From assembly GCA_003797895.1 (NCBI GenBank), contig RKQB01000002.1, forward strand, positions 621,354-685,353: 64,000 nt of DNA, given 5' to 3'. Within the stretch, counting starts at the first letter, position 1. The number at the start of each line of letters is the position of its first letter. This document shows, one piece after another, positions 6,378 through 15,822 of this stretch. Both the position numbers and the translations under genes were made by a program. The notes below the pieces were generated by a model. It saw only the letters and a list, made by a program, of their open reading frames with translations, did not search any database and was not told where the DNA came from. Source of the stretch: Cyclobacteriaceae bacterium YHN15 (lineage in GTDB: Bacteria > Bacteroidota > Bacteroidia > Cytophagales > Cyclobacteriaceae).

Positions 6378-8336
6378 ATGAAAACAAGATTATGGTTATT
6401 GGTAGGAGCCGCACTAACAATGGCTTTTACCTACGGATGTAAGCCTAAAGGTGCCCAATCAGCCCTATCAGGAGATGCGGCCAGCAAGGTATATGTTCCA
6501 CCCGGACAACATGATGAATTTTACAACATCATTTCCGGTGGATTCAACGGACAAATGTCCGTGGTGGGGCTTCCTTCGGGAAGGGTTTTCAAAATCCTCC
6601 CTGTTTTCTCGGTTCACCCGGAAAACGGCTATGGATTTTCGGAAGAATCAAAACCAATGTTGAATACTTCCCATGGATTTGTACCCTGGGATGACCTGCA
6701 CCATATTGCCATTTCCACTACCAATGCAGAACATGATGCAAGATGGGCTTTTGGAAATGCCAATAACACCCCGAGAATTGCACGTGTTGATCTGACATCA
6801 TTTAAAACAATGGAAATCATTGAGATCCCTAATTCAGGGGGTAACCACTCCTCTCCTTTCATTACGGAAAACACTGAGTATGTAGTGGCAGGAACCCGTT
6901 TTTCTGTACCTACTGGTGACAATAAAGATGTTTCCATTGATTCTTATAAAGAAAATTTCAAGGGAACCATTTCATTTATCAGTGTGGATAAAGATCATGG
7001 CAATATGGATATCGCTTTCCAATTGGAAGCACCTCCTTTCAATTTTGACCTGGCAAGGGCGGGAAAGAAAAAATCACATGGCTGGTTCTTCTTCTCTACT
7101 TATAATACAGAGATGGCCCATACCCTTTTAGAGGTAAATGCTTCCCAAAAAGATAAGGACTTTATCATGGCCGTCAACTGGAAAAAAGCAGAAGAATACA
7201 TCAAAGCGGGAAAAGGCAAAAAAGTTGGTGGAAAATATGCCCATAATATATGGGATGAATCCACCCATACAGCCACTTCCACAATCAAGGAAGGCGTTCT
7301 TTCCCTAGACCCAAGAGAATTAAAGGATATCGTTTACTTTATCCCCTGCCCTAAATCTCCGCATGGTACGGATACTGATCCAACAGGTGAATACATAATC
7401 GGTAGTGGTAAATTGGCTGCCATCATCCCGGTATTCTCATTCACAAAAATGCTTGCCGCTATTGAGAGCCAGGATTTTGAAGGAAATATTGATGGCATGC
7501 CGGTTTTAAGATATGAATCAGTGCTTCACGGAGAAGTCGAAAAACCAGGATTAGGCCCATTACACACTGAATTTGACGGTAAGGGGTTTGCCTACACCTC
7601 CATGTTCGTTTCTTCAGAAGTGGTGAAATGGAACATTGAAACCCTTCAGGTAGTGGACAGGGTTCCGACTTATTATTCAGTTGGTCACTTAATGATCCCA
7701 GGCGGTCCAACGGGCAACCCTCATGGAAAATATATGGTTGCCTATAACAAGATTACCAAAGACAGATATCTTCCAACAGGTCCTGAACTGGCCCATTCTG
7801 CCCAGTTATATGATATCTCAGGAGAAAAAATGCAATTGCTTTTGGATTTCCCTACCATAGGTGAACCCCACTATGCAGAAGCTTTCCCTGCTACCTTGAT
7901 CAAAGACAAGCAGGTGAAATTCTACAAACTGGAAGAAAACAATCACCCAAGGGCACTTAAAGGAATAGCCAATGCCAGAGTGGAAAGAGAAGGCAATAAA
8001 GTCCATGTTTACATGACTACCATCCGATCCAACTTCAGACCTGATAATATCGAAGGGGTCCGTGTAGGAGATGAAGTTTTCTTCCATGTCACCAACCTGG
8101 AACAGGACTGGGATGTACCGCACGGATTTGCAGTGAAGGGAGCCAATACTGCTGAATTGCTTGTCATGCCCGGTGAAACCTCTACCCTGAAATGGGTGCC
8201 TGATAGAGTTGGTGTTTTCCCATTCTATTGTACAGATTTCTGTTCTGCTCTGCACCAGGAAATGCAAGGTTATATCAGAGTATCGCCTGCAGGTAGCAAT
8301 ACCGCATTAAAGTATTCAACCGGGGAAGCTGAATAG
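6378..8336 (+). CDS. nosZ: Nitrous oxide reductase NosZ, clade II (Sec-type, predicted lipoprotein)
   Basis: The 652-residue periplasmic enzyme reduces N2O to N2. It has a Sec signal peptide ending in Gly-Cys21 in place of a Tat signal, the mark of clade II enzymes, and Cys21 suggests lipid anchoring although the lipobox is imperfect (TYGC). The seven-bladed propeller carries CuZ ligand motifs: DDLHH (105-109), AEHDARW, GNHSSPF, SPHGTDTDP and IGEPHYAE. The C-terminal cupredoxin domain carries the CuA site CTDFCSALHQEM with Cys618, Cys622, His626 and Met629. All key residues are present, so the enzyme should be active. It follows the cytochrome fusion gene by 22 bp and is separated from nosB by a strong hairpin. 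Confidence 0.98.
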   Translation: MKTRLWLLVGAALTMAFTYGCKPKGAQSALSGDAASKVYVPPGQHDEFYNIISGGFNGQMSVVGLPSGRVFKILPVFSVHPENGYGFSEESKPMLNTSHGFVPWDDLHHIAISTTNAEHDARWAFGNANNTPRIARVDLTSFKTMEIIEIPNSGGNHSSPFITENTEYVVAGTRFSVPTGDNKDVSIDSYKENFKGTISFISVDKDHGNMDIAFQLEAPPFNFDLARAGKKKSHGWFFFSTYNTEMAHTLLEVNASQKDKDFIMAVNWKKAEEYIKAGKGKKVGGKYAHNIWDESTHTATSTIKEGVLSLDPRELKDIVYFIPCPKSPHGTDTDPTGEYIIGSGKLAAIIPVFSFTKMLAAIESQDFEGNIDGMPVLRYESVLHGEVEKPGLGPLHTEFDGKGFAYTSMFVSSEVVKWNIETLQVVDRVPTYYSVGHLMIPGGPTGNPHGKYMVAYNKITKDRYLPTGPELAHSAQLYDISGEKMQLLLDFPTIGEPHYAEAFPATLIKDKQVKFYKLEENNHPRALKGIANARVEREGNKVHVYMTTIRSNFRPDNIEGVRVGDEVFFHVTNLEQDWDVPHGFAVKGANTAELLVMPGETSTLKWVPDRVGVFPFYCTDFCSALHQEMQGYIRVSPAGSNTALKYSTGEAE

Positions 8337-8352
8337 TTGCTTTACACTCAAT

Positions 8353-8376
8353 ACCGCCAGCAATTTAGCTGGCGGT
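8353..8376 (+). terminator. Intercistronic hairpin between nosZ and nosB
   Basis: ACCGCCAGC (8353-8361), 6-nt loop, GCTGGCGGT (8368-8376) is a perfect 9-bp GC-rich stem. It is followed only by TTATTTC, a weak U-tract, so it probably acts as a partial terminator or as a 3' stabiliser of nosZ mRNA. Either would give more NosZ than accessory proteins. Confidence 0.6.
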
Positions 8377-8391
8377 TATTTCAAAGAAAAC

Positions 8392-8961
8392 ATGAAAAAT
8401 ATTAGCCCTTTAAACAGAATCCTGGTTTTGATTGCCTCTGTGCTGATGATTTCAGCTTACTTTATTCCTCTTTGGCAAATCAGCCTATGGGCACCCCAAT
8501 ATCCCGAAGGATTGAACATGAAAATCTGGATTGACAAACTCAGCGGGGATGTGGATATCATCAATGGAGTCAACCATTACATAGGGATGAAACACATCGG
8601 TGTTGAAATGTTTCCTGAATTCACTTATCTCATTTATGTATTTGGTTTCATCATAGGATTTGGAATCCTAACTGCCATTATCGGAAAAAGATGGGCCGTT
8701 TATACCTTCTTCAGCATGATTGTACTTCTAGGGATTGGAGTTTTAGTGGACATGTACTTATGGGGTTACGATTATGGCCACCATTTGGACCCTACTGCCG
8801 CCATTAAAGTTCCGGGAATGGCCTACCAACCTCCTTTGATCGGATACAAAGAGTTACTGAACTTTCTGGCCTACTCAGGACCCGATACCGGAGGATGGAT
8901 TCTGGGTGTCTCCGGGTTATTGGCCGGTGTGGCAGCAATACTCGAATGGAGAAAAAAATGA
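8392..8961 (+). CDS. nosB: NosB-like membrane protein of clade II nos clusters
   Basis: The 189-residue protein has about four membrane helices (near residues 10-28, 80-98, 103-125 and 168-186) and a conserved periplasmic segment with AYFIPLWQISLWAPQYPEGL near the N-terminus and YDYGHHLDPTAAIKVPGM between helices 3 and 4. This is the pattern of NosB, found directly after nosZ in clade II clusters. It is thought to help electron transfer or NosZ maturation at the inner membrane; the biochemical role is unsettled. The His pair in GHHLDP could bind metal. It sits between nosZ and nosL in the expected order. Confidence 0.85.
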   Translation: MKNISPLNRILVLIASVLMISAYFIPLWQISLWAPQYPEGLNMKIWIDKLSGDVDIINGVNHYIGMKHIGVEMFPEFTYLIYVFGFIIGFGILTAIIGKRWAVYTFFSMIVLLGIGVLVDMYLWGYDYGHHLDPTAAIKVPGMAYQPPLIGYKELLNFLAYSGPDTGGWILGVSGLLAGVAAILEWRKK

Positions 8962-9006
8962 TGAATTTAGAATAAAGGAATACACATCATAAATAAAAAT
9001 ATAGCC

Positions 9007-9441
9007 ATGAAATCACAACTAATTTATATTCTTATCATAGGGTTTTTATTCGGATGTAATGCCGAACCGAGGCCCATTAAATTCGGTGAGGATGTTTGCC
9101 ATCATTGCAAAATGAAATTGATGGACCCCCACTTTGGTGCTGAGATAGTCACTCAAAAAGGAAAGATATTTATTTTTGATGATGTCAATTGCCTAATGTC
9201 TTTTACCGAATCAGAGGAGGGAAAAAATCAAGAATTCAAACATATATTGATTGTTGATTATGACAATCCTGAAATGCTTTCTGATGCTACCCTTTCATTT
9301 TATCTGAAATCAGAACAATTCAAAACCCCCATGGCCAGTAATGTAGTAGCATTTTCAGATTACGAAACACTCAAAAAATATAAATCAGAACATGGAGGAG
9401 TATATTTGGCTTGGGGCGAACTGGTAACGCAGTTTAAATGA
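9007..9441 (+). CDS. nosL: Copper chaperone lipoprotein NosL
   Basis: 144 residues with lipoprotein signal ending LFGC (Cys17), followed by the Cu(I) site VCHHCKM (Cys31, Cys34, Met36). NosL supplies copper for CuZ assembly in NosZ, working from the membrane with the NosDFY transporter. The DxNC segment (FIFDDVNCL) and the downstream FYLKSEQFKTPMASNVVAF are typical of the family. It follows nosB by 45 bp; the next gene, nosD, starts only after a 240-bp low-complexity gap. Confidence 0.94.
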   Translation: MKSQLIYILIIGFLFGCNAEPRPIKFGEDVCHHCKMKLMDPHFGAEIVTQKGKIFIFDDVNCLMSFTESEEGKNQEFKHILIVDYDNPEMLSDATLSFYLKSEQFKTPMASNVVAFSDYETLKKYKSEHGGVYLAWGELVTQFK

Positions 9442-9446
9442 AAGTG

Positions 9447-9595
9447 GAAATGGGATTTTGGATTTCAGAATTGAAAGTGAAAAGTGGAAAGTGAAGAGTG
9501 GGGAGTGAGAAGTTAAAAGTGAAAAATGATAAGTGAAAAGGGAAAAGGGAAAGTTGGTCTTAGGGTCTTGGTACATAGTACTTGGTTCTTGGTAC
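9447..9595. repeat. Purine-rich degenerate repeat tract and short direct repeat between nosL and nosD
   Basis: About 9447-9560 is almost pure purine plus T, built of degenerate units of the type GAAAAGTGGAAAGTG. Just after it TCTTGGTAC occurs twice (9566-9574 and 9587-9595). No open frame of substance, no terminator and no clear promoter is visible. Tracts of this style are frequent intergenic filler in Bacteroidota genomes. Confidence 0.6.
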
Positions 9596-9681
9596 CTCTC
9601 TTTGGATTGTACTTTATTCTATTGATCGATGGATGTTAAGAGTTTGTGAAGTTTGTGGAGTTTAATTATTTGCTGAAGGCT

Positions 9682-10923
9682 ATGAAAATTAAAATAAGCT
9701 TGATTCTATTATGTTTTTTGACATTTTCAATAGATGCCAAAACCGTCCGATTAAAACCGGGGCAATCCATTCAGGCTGCAGTGGATCAGGCTTTTGATGG
9801 AGATACCTTGGTATTGGCGCCTGGAATTTATAAGGAGCATGAAATAATAATTAGAAAGCCCCTATCCATATTTGGTGAATCCTACCCCATTATTGACGGG
9901 CAGGATGAAGGGAATATTTTCCTTGTAGCCGGAGAAAAAATTCATTTCAAAGGACTTAAAATTATCAACACCGGCAAATCCAATATGGACGATTCAGCAG
10001 GTATCAAGTTTTTTGATTCTAAAAATTGCAGTGTGGAAAATTTAATTTTGGACAATACTTTTTTTGGCCTTCACTTTTCAAATTCATCCAATTTAACCAT
10101 ACGCAACAACCACTTAACCTCAAAAGCAGAGAGGGAATATCAAACCGGAAACGGTATACATTTATGGAAATGTAAAGATTCCCTGATAGATAATAATTTT
10201 GTAAAAGGGCATAGGGACGGTATCTATCTCGAATTTGTGACCAATACCATCAGTCAAAACAATCTCATTGAAGAGAATAAAAGATATGGTCTCCATTTTA
10301 TGTTCTCCCATGACAACAGTTACATCAAAAATACCTTCAAGCACAATGGTGCGGGAGTAGCGGTCATGTACACTAAAAATGTATTGATGAAAGAAAATAT
10401 TTTCGAAGAAAATGAAGGAGCAAGCTCTTATGGAATTTTGCTCAAAGACATAACAGACAGTGAAGTCATTGGCAATATTTTCCGCAAAAACACGATCGGA
10501 ATTTATATGGAAGGCAGCAGCAGGACCTTGTTTAAAAACAACACTTTCACGACCAACGGTTGGGCTTTGAAATTGATGGCCAGTTGTGATGAGAATACTT
10601 TTGAAGCGAATAATTTTTTTGCCAATACCTTCGATATCAGTACTAACGGAAATTTAGTATTGAACAACCTTCAAGATAATTATTGGGACAAATATGAAGG
10701 ATATGATTTAAATAAAGATAAAATCGGAGACATCCCCTATCGTCCTATAAATCTCTTCAGTGTAATTGTGGAGAAAATCCCCTCTGCGGTTATCTTATGG
10801 AGAAGTTTCCTGGTAACCCTTTTGGATAGGATGGAAAAAGTCATTCCATCCATTACTCCGGAAAACATGATTGACAACACCCCTAAAATGAAACCCTATG
10901 ATTTCGGTTCAGCAAATTCATAA
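9682..10923 (+). CDS. nosD: NosD, periplasmic component of the NosDFY copper-site maturation complex
   Basis: 413 residues starting at the ATG directly before a clear signal peptide (MKIKISLILLCFLTFSIDA); the longer frame uses a GTG and would mask it. The mature part is a right-handed beta helix of CASH/parallel repeats (repeated N-x-I/L-x-x-N-x-x-G units such as SNLTIRNNHL and NIFRKNTIGIYMEGSS), ending with the typical DNYWDKYEGYDLNKDKIGDIPYRP block and a C-terminal anchor region. NosD with NosF and NosY delivers copper or sulfur for CuZ assembly. Its last 26 bp overlap nosF, so the two are translationally coupled. Confidence 0.96.
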   Translation: MKIKISLILLCFLTFSIDAKTVRLKPGQSIQAAVDQAFDGDTLVLAPGIYKEHEIIIRKPLSIFGESYPIIDGQDEGNIFLVAGEKIHFKGLKIINTGKSNMDDSAGIKFFDSKNCSVENLILDNTFFGLHFSNSSNLTIRNNHLTSKAEREYQTGNGIHLWKCKDSLIDNNFVKGHRDGIYLEFVTNTISQNNLIEENKRYGLHFMFSHDNSYIKNTFKHNGAGVAVMYTKNVLMKENIFEENEGASSYGILLKDITDSEVIGNIFRKNTIGIYMEGSSRTLFKNNTFTTNGWALKLMASCDENTFEANNFFANTFDISTNGNLVLNNLQDNYWDKYEGYDLNKDKIGDIPYRPINLFSVIVEKIPSAVILWRSFLVTLLDRMEKVIPSITPENMIDNTPKMKPYDFGSANS

Positions 10924-11641
10924 AAAATTCGGAAAATTGGAGGTTTTGAATAACTTCAACCTGGAATTTAATGCAGGTAAAAGTTATGCTTTAATGGGAC
11001 CCAATGGCTCCGGAAAAACCACCTTAATAAAAATCATTTTGGGAATGGTCCTTCCTAATTCGGGAGAGGTATATGTACAAGGAAAATCCATTAAAGGAAG
11101 TTTTTCTTACCGTTCAAACATTGGTTATATGCCTCAAATTGGCAGATATCCTGATAATATCAAGATCGGGCAGCTTTTTTCCATGATGCAGGACATGCGT
11201 CCAGAGGTGAAAAATTATGACCTTGAATTGATTGAGGCATTTGGATTGGACAAAATGATGGACAAGCCCATGCATACACTCAGCGGAGGTACCAGACAAA
11301 AAGTAAGTGCTTCGCTAGCCTTCATGTTTGGGGCAGATATTCTGATTTTGGATGAACCTACAGCAGGATTGGATCCAATGGCTGCTGAAACTTTAAAAAA
11401 CAAAATCAAAAAAGAAAAGGATGCCGGAAAACTTATACTTATTACTTCTCATATACTAAGTGAGCTTGAGGAACTGACCGATCATGCCATCTATATCCAT
11501 GAAGGGGAGATATTTTTCAACGACACTATTTCAAGCCTGAAAGAAATTACAGGAGAAAGCAATTTTTCACCAGCTATTGCCAAATTGATGGAATGGAGTT
11601 TAAAAAAAAACACAAAAAAAACTGAATTGACCCATGTTTAA
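10898..11641 (+). CDS. nosF: NosF, ABC transporter ATPase of the nos cluster
   Basis: 247 residues with all ABC ATPase motifs: Walker A GPNGSGKTT (34-42), signature TLSGGTRQK (127-135), Walker B ILILDEP (148-154) followed by TAGLDP, and a switch His in LITSH. It powers the NosDFY complex for NosZ copper-site maturation. It starts inside nosD (26-bp overlap) and its end overlaps nosY by 8 bp, giving a tightly coupled nosDFY unit. Confidence 0.96.
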   Translation: MISVQQIHKKFGKLEVLNNFNLEFNAGKSYALMGPNGSGKTTLIKIILGMVLPNSGEVYVQGKSIKGSFSYRSNIGYMPQIGRYPDNIKIGQLFSMMQDMRPEVKNYDLELIEAFGLDKMMDKPMHTLSGGTRQKVSASLAFMFGADILILDEPTAGLDPMAAETLKNKIKKEKDAGKLILITSHILSELEELTDHAIYIHEGEIFFNDTISSLKEITGESNFSPAIAKLMEWSLKKNTKKTELTHV

Positions 11642-12401
11642 GCTGTTGAAATATTCCCTGTACGATATTGTAAAGTCAAGATTTGCTTTGCTTTATACCC
11701 TATTTATGGTTTTGGTAGCCATTTCTATCTATCAGGTTTCTGAAGACATGAGCAAAGTCTCCCTGAGCCTGTTGAATATTATGTTAATGATTGTTCCCCT
11801 CATTTCAGCCATTTTTGCAACAACCCATTTCTTTAATAACCTTGAGTTTACAGAACTGATGCTGGCACAGCCTGTCAAACGTAGGGATGTATTTTTGAGC
11901 CAGATTCTAGCTGTCATGTTTGTCTTGAGCATGGCCATACTTATTGGCTTTGGTGCACCTATGTTACTTTGGGGAGCTGACATCACCGTGCTTACCTTGT
12001 TAGGAATTGGAATCAGTTTGAGTATCATATTTGCAGGTTTGGCATTTTTGGCTTCAGTCTTGACTAGAGATAAGGCCAAGGCCATTGGAATCAGTTTGTC
12101 ATTTTGGATTTACTTCTCCCTGATTTATGATGGTTTTGTCTTATACCTGATTTACAGCCTAGCTGATTATCCTTTGGAAAAAACAACCCTTAGCCTTGTA
12201 TTTTTAAATCCTGTGGACTTGGGCAGGGTCATTATGTTGATGCAATTGGATATTTCTGCCTTGATGGGATATACCGGAGCCTTCTTTCAACAATTTTTTG
12301 GATCTGCCAAGGGAATTCTGTTATCTTCTTCCATGATGTTTATTTGGATGCTTTGGCCAATGGGTTTGGCTATGCGTGTATTTAAGAAAAAAGATTTCTA
12401 G
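11634..12401 (+). CDS. nosY: NosY, ABC transporter permease of the nos cluster
   Basis: 255 residues with six predicted membrane helices and an FxNxxE-type start of the second segment (THFFNNLEFTELMLAQPVKRRDVFLSQ), the usual NosY/ABC-2 coupling region. It is the inner-membrane part of NosDFY and overlaps nosF by 8 bp. This is the last canonical nos gene; 218 bp without a gene follow before the LolA-like operon. Confidence 0.95.
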   Translation: MFKLLKYSLYDIVKSRFALLYTLFMVLVAISIYQVSEDMSKVSLSLLNIMLMIVPLISAIFATTHFFNNLEFTELMLAQPVKRRDVFLSQILAVMFVLSMAILIGFGAPMLLWGADITVLTLLGIGISLSIIFAGLAFLASVLTRDKAKAIGISLSFWIYFSLIYDGFVLYLIYSLADYPLEKTTLSLVFLNPVDLGRVIMLMQLDISALMGYTGAFFQQFFGSAKGILLSSSMMFIWMLWPMGLAMRVFKKKDF

Positions 12402-12619
12402 TGAAAATTCACCTAATTTCATTTCCTGGCGATAAATAAATTATCAAAAAACATTGAATAATTGACCTGTCTTCCATTTTTAGTCTACCATTATTTTCCA
12501 TTATTAGAAGCATTACTTTTAAATATATTTTTAGTTTGTCCCAGATTCCTTAAATTTAATTTGAAATCAGGCCTTTCGCGCTAGGGAAATTCAGCCTCTT
12601 TAACTTGAATTTAAGTTCC

Positions 12620-13366
12620 ATGAAAAACATCTTCCCATTCCAACTAATCATTCTTTTTTTTTCCCTAACCGCTTATTCCCAATCAGCCAAAGAGATCGTT
12701 GAGAAAATGGACAAGAAAATGAGAGGGGAAACCATTCAGGTAGAAATGGAAATGGAAATTGTTAGACCCAGATTCACCAGAACCATAGGCATCAAAAGTT
12801 GGGCAAAAGGCAGGGATTATTCCATGATTCTCATCACCTCTCCCGCGAGGGATAAGGGTACATCCTTTCTGAAAAGGCAAAAAGAAATCTGGAATTGGGT
12901 CCCTACAATCGAACGAACAATTAAATTACCTCCCTCCATGATGTCACAATCCTGGATGGGCTCTGATTTCACCAATGACGATCTGGTAAAAGAAAGTTCA
13001 GTTATTGATGATTATGAACATAGTGTTATCAAAACTGAAAATTACAATGGTTTTGAATGTTACTTGATCCAGATGATCCCCAAACCAGAAGCAGCAGTGG
13101 TTTTTGGAAAAGTATTGGTATGGATTATTAAAGAATCTTTTATAGAATTAAAGGTTGAAAACTATGACGAGTACGGTGCCTTGGTAAGCACCATATTAGC
13201 TTCCGAAATTCGGAAAATGGACGACAGGGAAATTCCTACACTTTTGGAAATGATTCCTGCGGATAAGCCAGGACAAAAAACCATACTGAGATATGCTAGC
13301 ATGCTTTTTAACAGGCCTTTAGAAGAAAATTTCTTTACAGTTCAACACATGAAAGATCTGAAGTGA
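12620..13366 (+). CDS. LolA-like outer membrane lipoprotein-sorting protein
   Basis: 248 residues. The start at 12620 gives a signal peptide ending YSQ; the mature part begins SAKEIVEKMDKKMRGE, the typical N-terminus of the LolA/LppX-like (COG2834) group. These periplasmic proteins have an open beta barrel that carries lipids or lipoproteins. The segments GTSFLKRQKEIWNWVPTIERTIKLP and MGSDFTNDDLVKES are characteristic of the subfamily encoded next to FtsX-type permeases. Its stop overlaps the next start by one base (TGATG), and four transport genes follow, so it should work as the periplasmic partner of that ABC system. It may serve the lipoproteins of the nos cluster, but that is only suggested by position. 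Confidence 0.86.
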   Translation: MKNIFPFQLIILFFSLTAYSQSAKEIVEKMDKKMRGETIQVEMEMEIVRPRFTRTIGIKSWAKGRDYSMILITSPARDKGTSFLKRQKEIWNWVPTIERTIKLPPSMMSQSWMGSDFTNDDLVKESSVIDDYEHSVIKTENYNGFECYLIQMIPKPEAAVVFGKVLVWIIKESFIELKVENYDEYGALVSTILASEIRKMDDREIPTLLEMIPADKPGQKTILRYASMLFNRPLEENFFTVQHMKDLK

Positions 13367-14598
13367 TGAATATTTCTCTGGTTTTTAAATTGGCATGGCG
13401 GAACCTTTGGAGAAATAAACGAAGGACCATGATCACAGCCGGATCTGTCATGTTTGCAGTGGTACTGGCATTGACGATGGAATCCATGAACAAAGGTTCA
13501 CATGAACAAATGATATCCAATACTTTAAGGTTTGGAACAGGTTATTTACAGATTCAGGATACAGCTTATTATGAAACCCCTTCTTTGGATTTCAGTTTTG
13601 ATCTTTCTGGTGATTTACTGCAAAAATTAAACAGCACATTAGGCAATCATGCCTATGCCATTCCCAGAATAGAGTCTTTTGTTTTGGCTGCCGGAGAACT
13701 GGATACACGTGGTGCGATAGTCACCGGAATTATTCCTGAACTTGAAGATAGAATGAATGGGTTTTTGAAATTTGTAAGTCAGGGAAATTTCACCAGTTTA
13801 GAAGAAAAAGGAGTTTTTATTGGAAGCGGCTTGGCAAAAAGGTTAACCTTAAATGTCAAAGATACCCTGGTTATCATAGGGCAGGGATTTCAGGGTATGC
13901 AAGCTGCGGCAAAATATCCAGTGCTTGGATTTGTCTCCCACCCTATGGAATTCATTGACAACCAAATGATTTACATGCATGTGAAAGAAGCTGCTTGGCT
14001 ATTCTCACTAGACCAAAACAGAAGTCATTGGTTAATTATGGCTGAAAATGATAAAAAAGCCAAAGAAGTAAAGCGGGAATTTGAAAAACATCTTGTAGGG
14101 ACAGGATTGACAATCCTGCATTGGGAAGAACTTCAACCTGATTTGGTCAAGGCTTTGGCCTTTGATTCTGCTTCAGGTTGGGTAATGCAGATAATCCTTT
14201 ACGTGGTCATTGCTTTTGGGATATTCGGAACCATCCTTACCATGACACTCGAAAGACAAAAAGAATTTGCCATCCTGGTCAGTTTGGGTATGAAAAGACA
14301 TATTTTGGCCCTACAGTGTTTTGTCGAAACGATAATGATTAGTTTTTTGGGAGTCTTTATAGGCCTTGGAATCGGCTTTCCAATACTTCTATATTTCTAC
14401 TTTAATCCAATTCCTTTACGGGGAGGACTTTCAGATCTTGTCAAAGAATATGGTATGGAGCCTTTCTTGCCCTTTTCAATGTCACCTTCTATATTTTTGA
14501 TGCAAGGGATAATCATGTTAATCCTGTCCTTGATCATCACAGCCTATCCGGTTTGGAGAAGTTTTACTTTTCAGATCTTAAAAAACCTCAGAAGATGA
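13366..14598 (+). CDS. FtsX/LolC-type ABC transporter permease (first of two)
   Basis: 410 residues from the ATG at 13366, which overlaps the stop of the LolA-like gene; a GTG one codon earlier also fits. Topology is that of LolC/LolE/MacB permeases: one N-terminal helix after the amphipathic LAWRNLWRNKRRTMIT, a large periplasmic domain (about residues 45-265), then three helices near residues 275-300, 320-345 and 370-400. The sequence TMTLERQKEFAILVSLGMKR is the conserved coupling region. Such permeases extract lipoproteins or lipids from the inner membrane and do not move substrate through a channel. Confidence 0.9.
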   Translation: MNISLVFKLAWRNLWRNKRRTMITAGSVMFAVVLALTMESMNKGSHEQMISNTLRFGTGYLQIQDTAYYETPSLDFSFDLSGDLLQKLNSTLGNHAYAIPRIESFVLAAGELDTRGAIVTGIIPELEDRMNGFLKFVSQGNFTSLEEKGVFIGSGLAKRLTLNVKDTLVIIGQGFQGMQAAAKYPVLGFVSHPMEFIDNQMIYMHVKEAAWLFSLDQNRSHWLIMAENDKKAKEVKREFEKHLVGTGLTILHWEELQPDLVKALAFDSASGWVMQIILYVVIAFGIFGTILTMTLERQKEFAILVSLGMKRHILALQCFVETIMISFLGVFIGLGIGFPILLYFYFNPIPLRGGLSDLVKEYGMEPFLPFSMSPSIFLMQGIIMLILSLIITAYPVWRSFTFQILKNLRR

Positions 14599-15812
14599 AA
14601 ACCCTCCTCCTATTATCCTGGAAAAATGTCTGGCGGAATAGAACAAGAAGTTTCGCACTGATGTTGGCTATCACTTTGGGGATTGCAGCAGGTTTGATCA
14701 TGTTTGGACTGATGGCAGGAATGATTTTACAGCGCTTTGAAGGTCTTGTTCAAAACCAATTGGCACATATACAGATTCACGAAAATAACTACCTGAGCGA
14801 ACAGGAAAATTCTTTGATTATTCAGGACTTGTACCAAATCAAACCGATTTTGGATACTATTTCCTCCCTAGAGGGGTATGCTTTTCGAACCATTAGTAAT
14901 GGAATGATAGCTTCTGGATACTATTCTTCAGGAATAAAAATTATGGGATTGGATAAAAAAGAAGAAGCAAGTATAAGCAGATTTCCAGAAAACATAACTG
15001 ATGGAACATACCTGAATGACAGTATTAGAAACCCTATTGTAATCTCTCAAAGATTAGCAAAAAAACTCCGGGTCCAGATTGGGGGAAGATTGGTTTTGAC
15101 TTTCCAGGATCTTGATGGGAATATTACTTCTTCCGCGTTTAGGGTAAGTAGCCTATACAGGACATCCAACGCCAACTTTGATGACGCCAATGTAATGGTC
15201 AAAAGGGATGATCTTCAACAATTGCTGGGAAATAATGAGGCCTTTCATCAAGTTGCCATCTTACTTACTGATCATACTAAAGCAGCAGAAGTAGCTATGG
15301 CCCTGGATTTGAAATTACCAAATTCAGAAGTAAGAAGCTGGGAATCACTTTCTCCGGAATTAAGGATATTGGTTGAACAAGGCGGATTCATTATGTATGT
15401 TTTCATGATAATCATTTTATTGGGTTTGGCATTTGGTATTTTAAACACCATGCTTATGGCTGTTTTTGAAAGAATCCAAGAATTGGGTATGTTAATGTCT
15501 TTGGGTATGCAAAAAGCAAAAATTGCCTCTATGATAATATTGGAAACTATCTTTATTGCCATCATTGGAGGAGTTGTAGGGATAGGTTTAGGTATCCTCA
15601 TTACAAAATCCTTTGAAACCAAAGGACTGGACTTATCAGGATTTGCTGATGCTTTAGCTGAATTTGGTTATGAGGCTATTATCTATCCGGAATTAGGAAC
15701 AGAAGATATTGTGATTACACTCCTTCTGGTTTTTGCCACCTCCATACTTTCGGCAATTATCCCTGCCCTTAGGGCAGTTCAATTAAATCCCGCAGAAGCA
15801 GTCAGAAAATAA
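14595..15812 (+). CDS. FtsX/LolE-type ABC transporter permease (second of two)
   Basis: 405 residues starting at the ATG at 14595, which overlaps the previous stop (ATGA). It has the same layout as its neighbour: start SWKNVWRNRTRSF, periplasmic domain, then three C-terminal helices with the coupling motif VFERIQELGMLMSLGMQKAKI. The two permeases probably form a LolCE-like heterodimer driven by the ATPase encoded 10 bp downstream. Local sequence similarity between the two suggests an old duplication. Confidence 0.9.
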   Translation: MKTLLLLSWKNVWRNRTRSFALMLAITLGIAAGLIMFGLMAGMILQRFEGLVQNQLAHIQIHENNYLSEQENSLIIQDLYQIKPILDTISSLEGYAFRTISNGMIASGYYSSGIKIMGLDKKEEASISRFPENITDGTYLNDSIRNPIVISQRLAKKLRVQIGGRLVLTFQDLDGNITSSAFRVSSLYRTSNANFDDANVMVKRDDLQQLLGNNEAFHQVAILLTDHTKAAEVAMALDLKLPNSEVRSWESLSPELRILVEQGGFIMYVFMIIILLGLAFGILNTMLMAVFERIQELGMLMSLGMQKAKIASMIILETIFIAIIGGVVGIGLGILITKSFETKGLDLSGFADALAEFGYEAIIYPELGTEDIVITLLLVFATSILSAIIPALRAVQLNPAEAVRK

Positions 15813-15822
15813 TCCAGGAAAT

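Noticed and set aside
7818..8267. Reverse frame of 149 codons inside nosZ
   Set aside because: It overlaps the conserved NosZ propeller and cupredoxin and shows no family pattern.
9447..9595. Repeat tract considered as a CRISPR array
   Set aside because: Units are degenerate, purine-only, of irregular length and without unique spacers; no cas genes are present.
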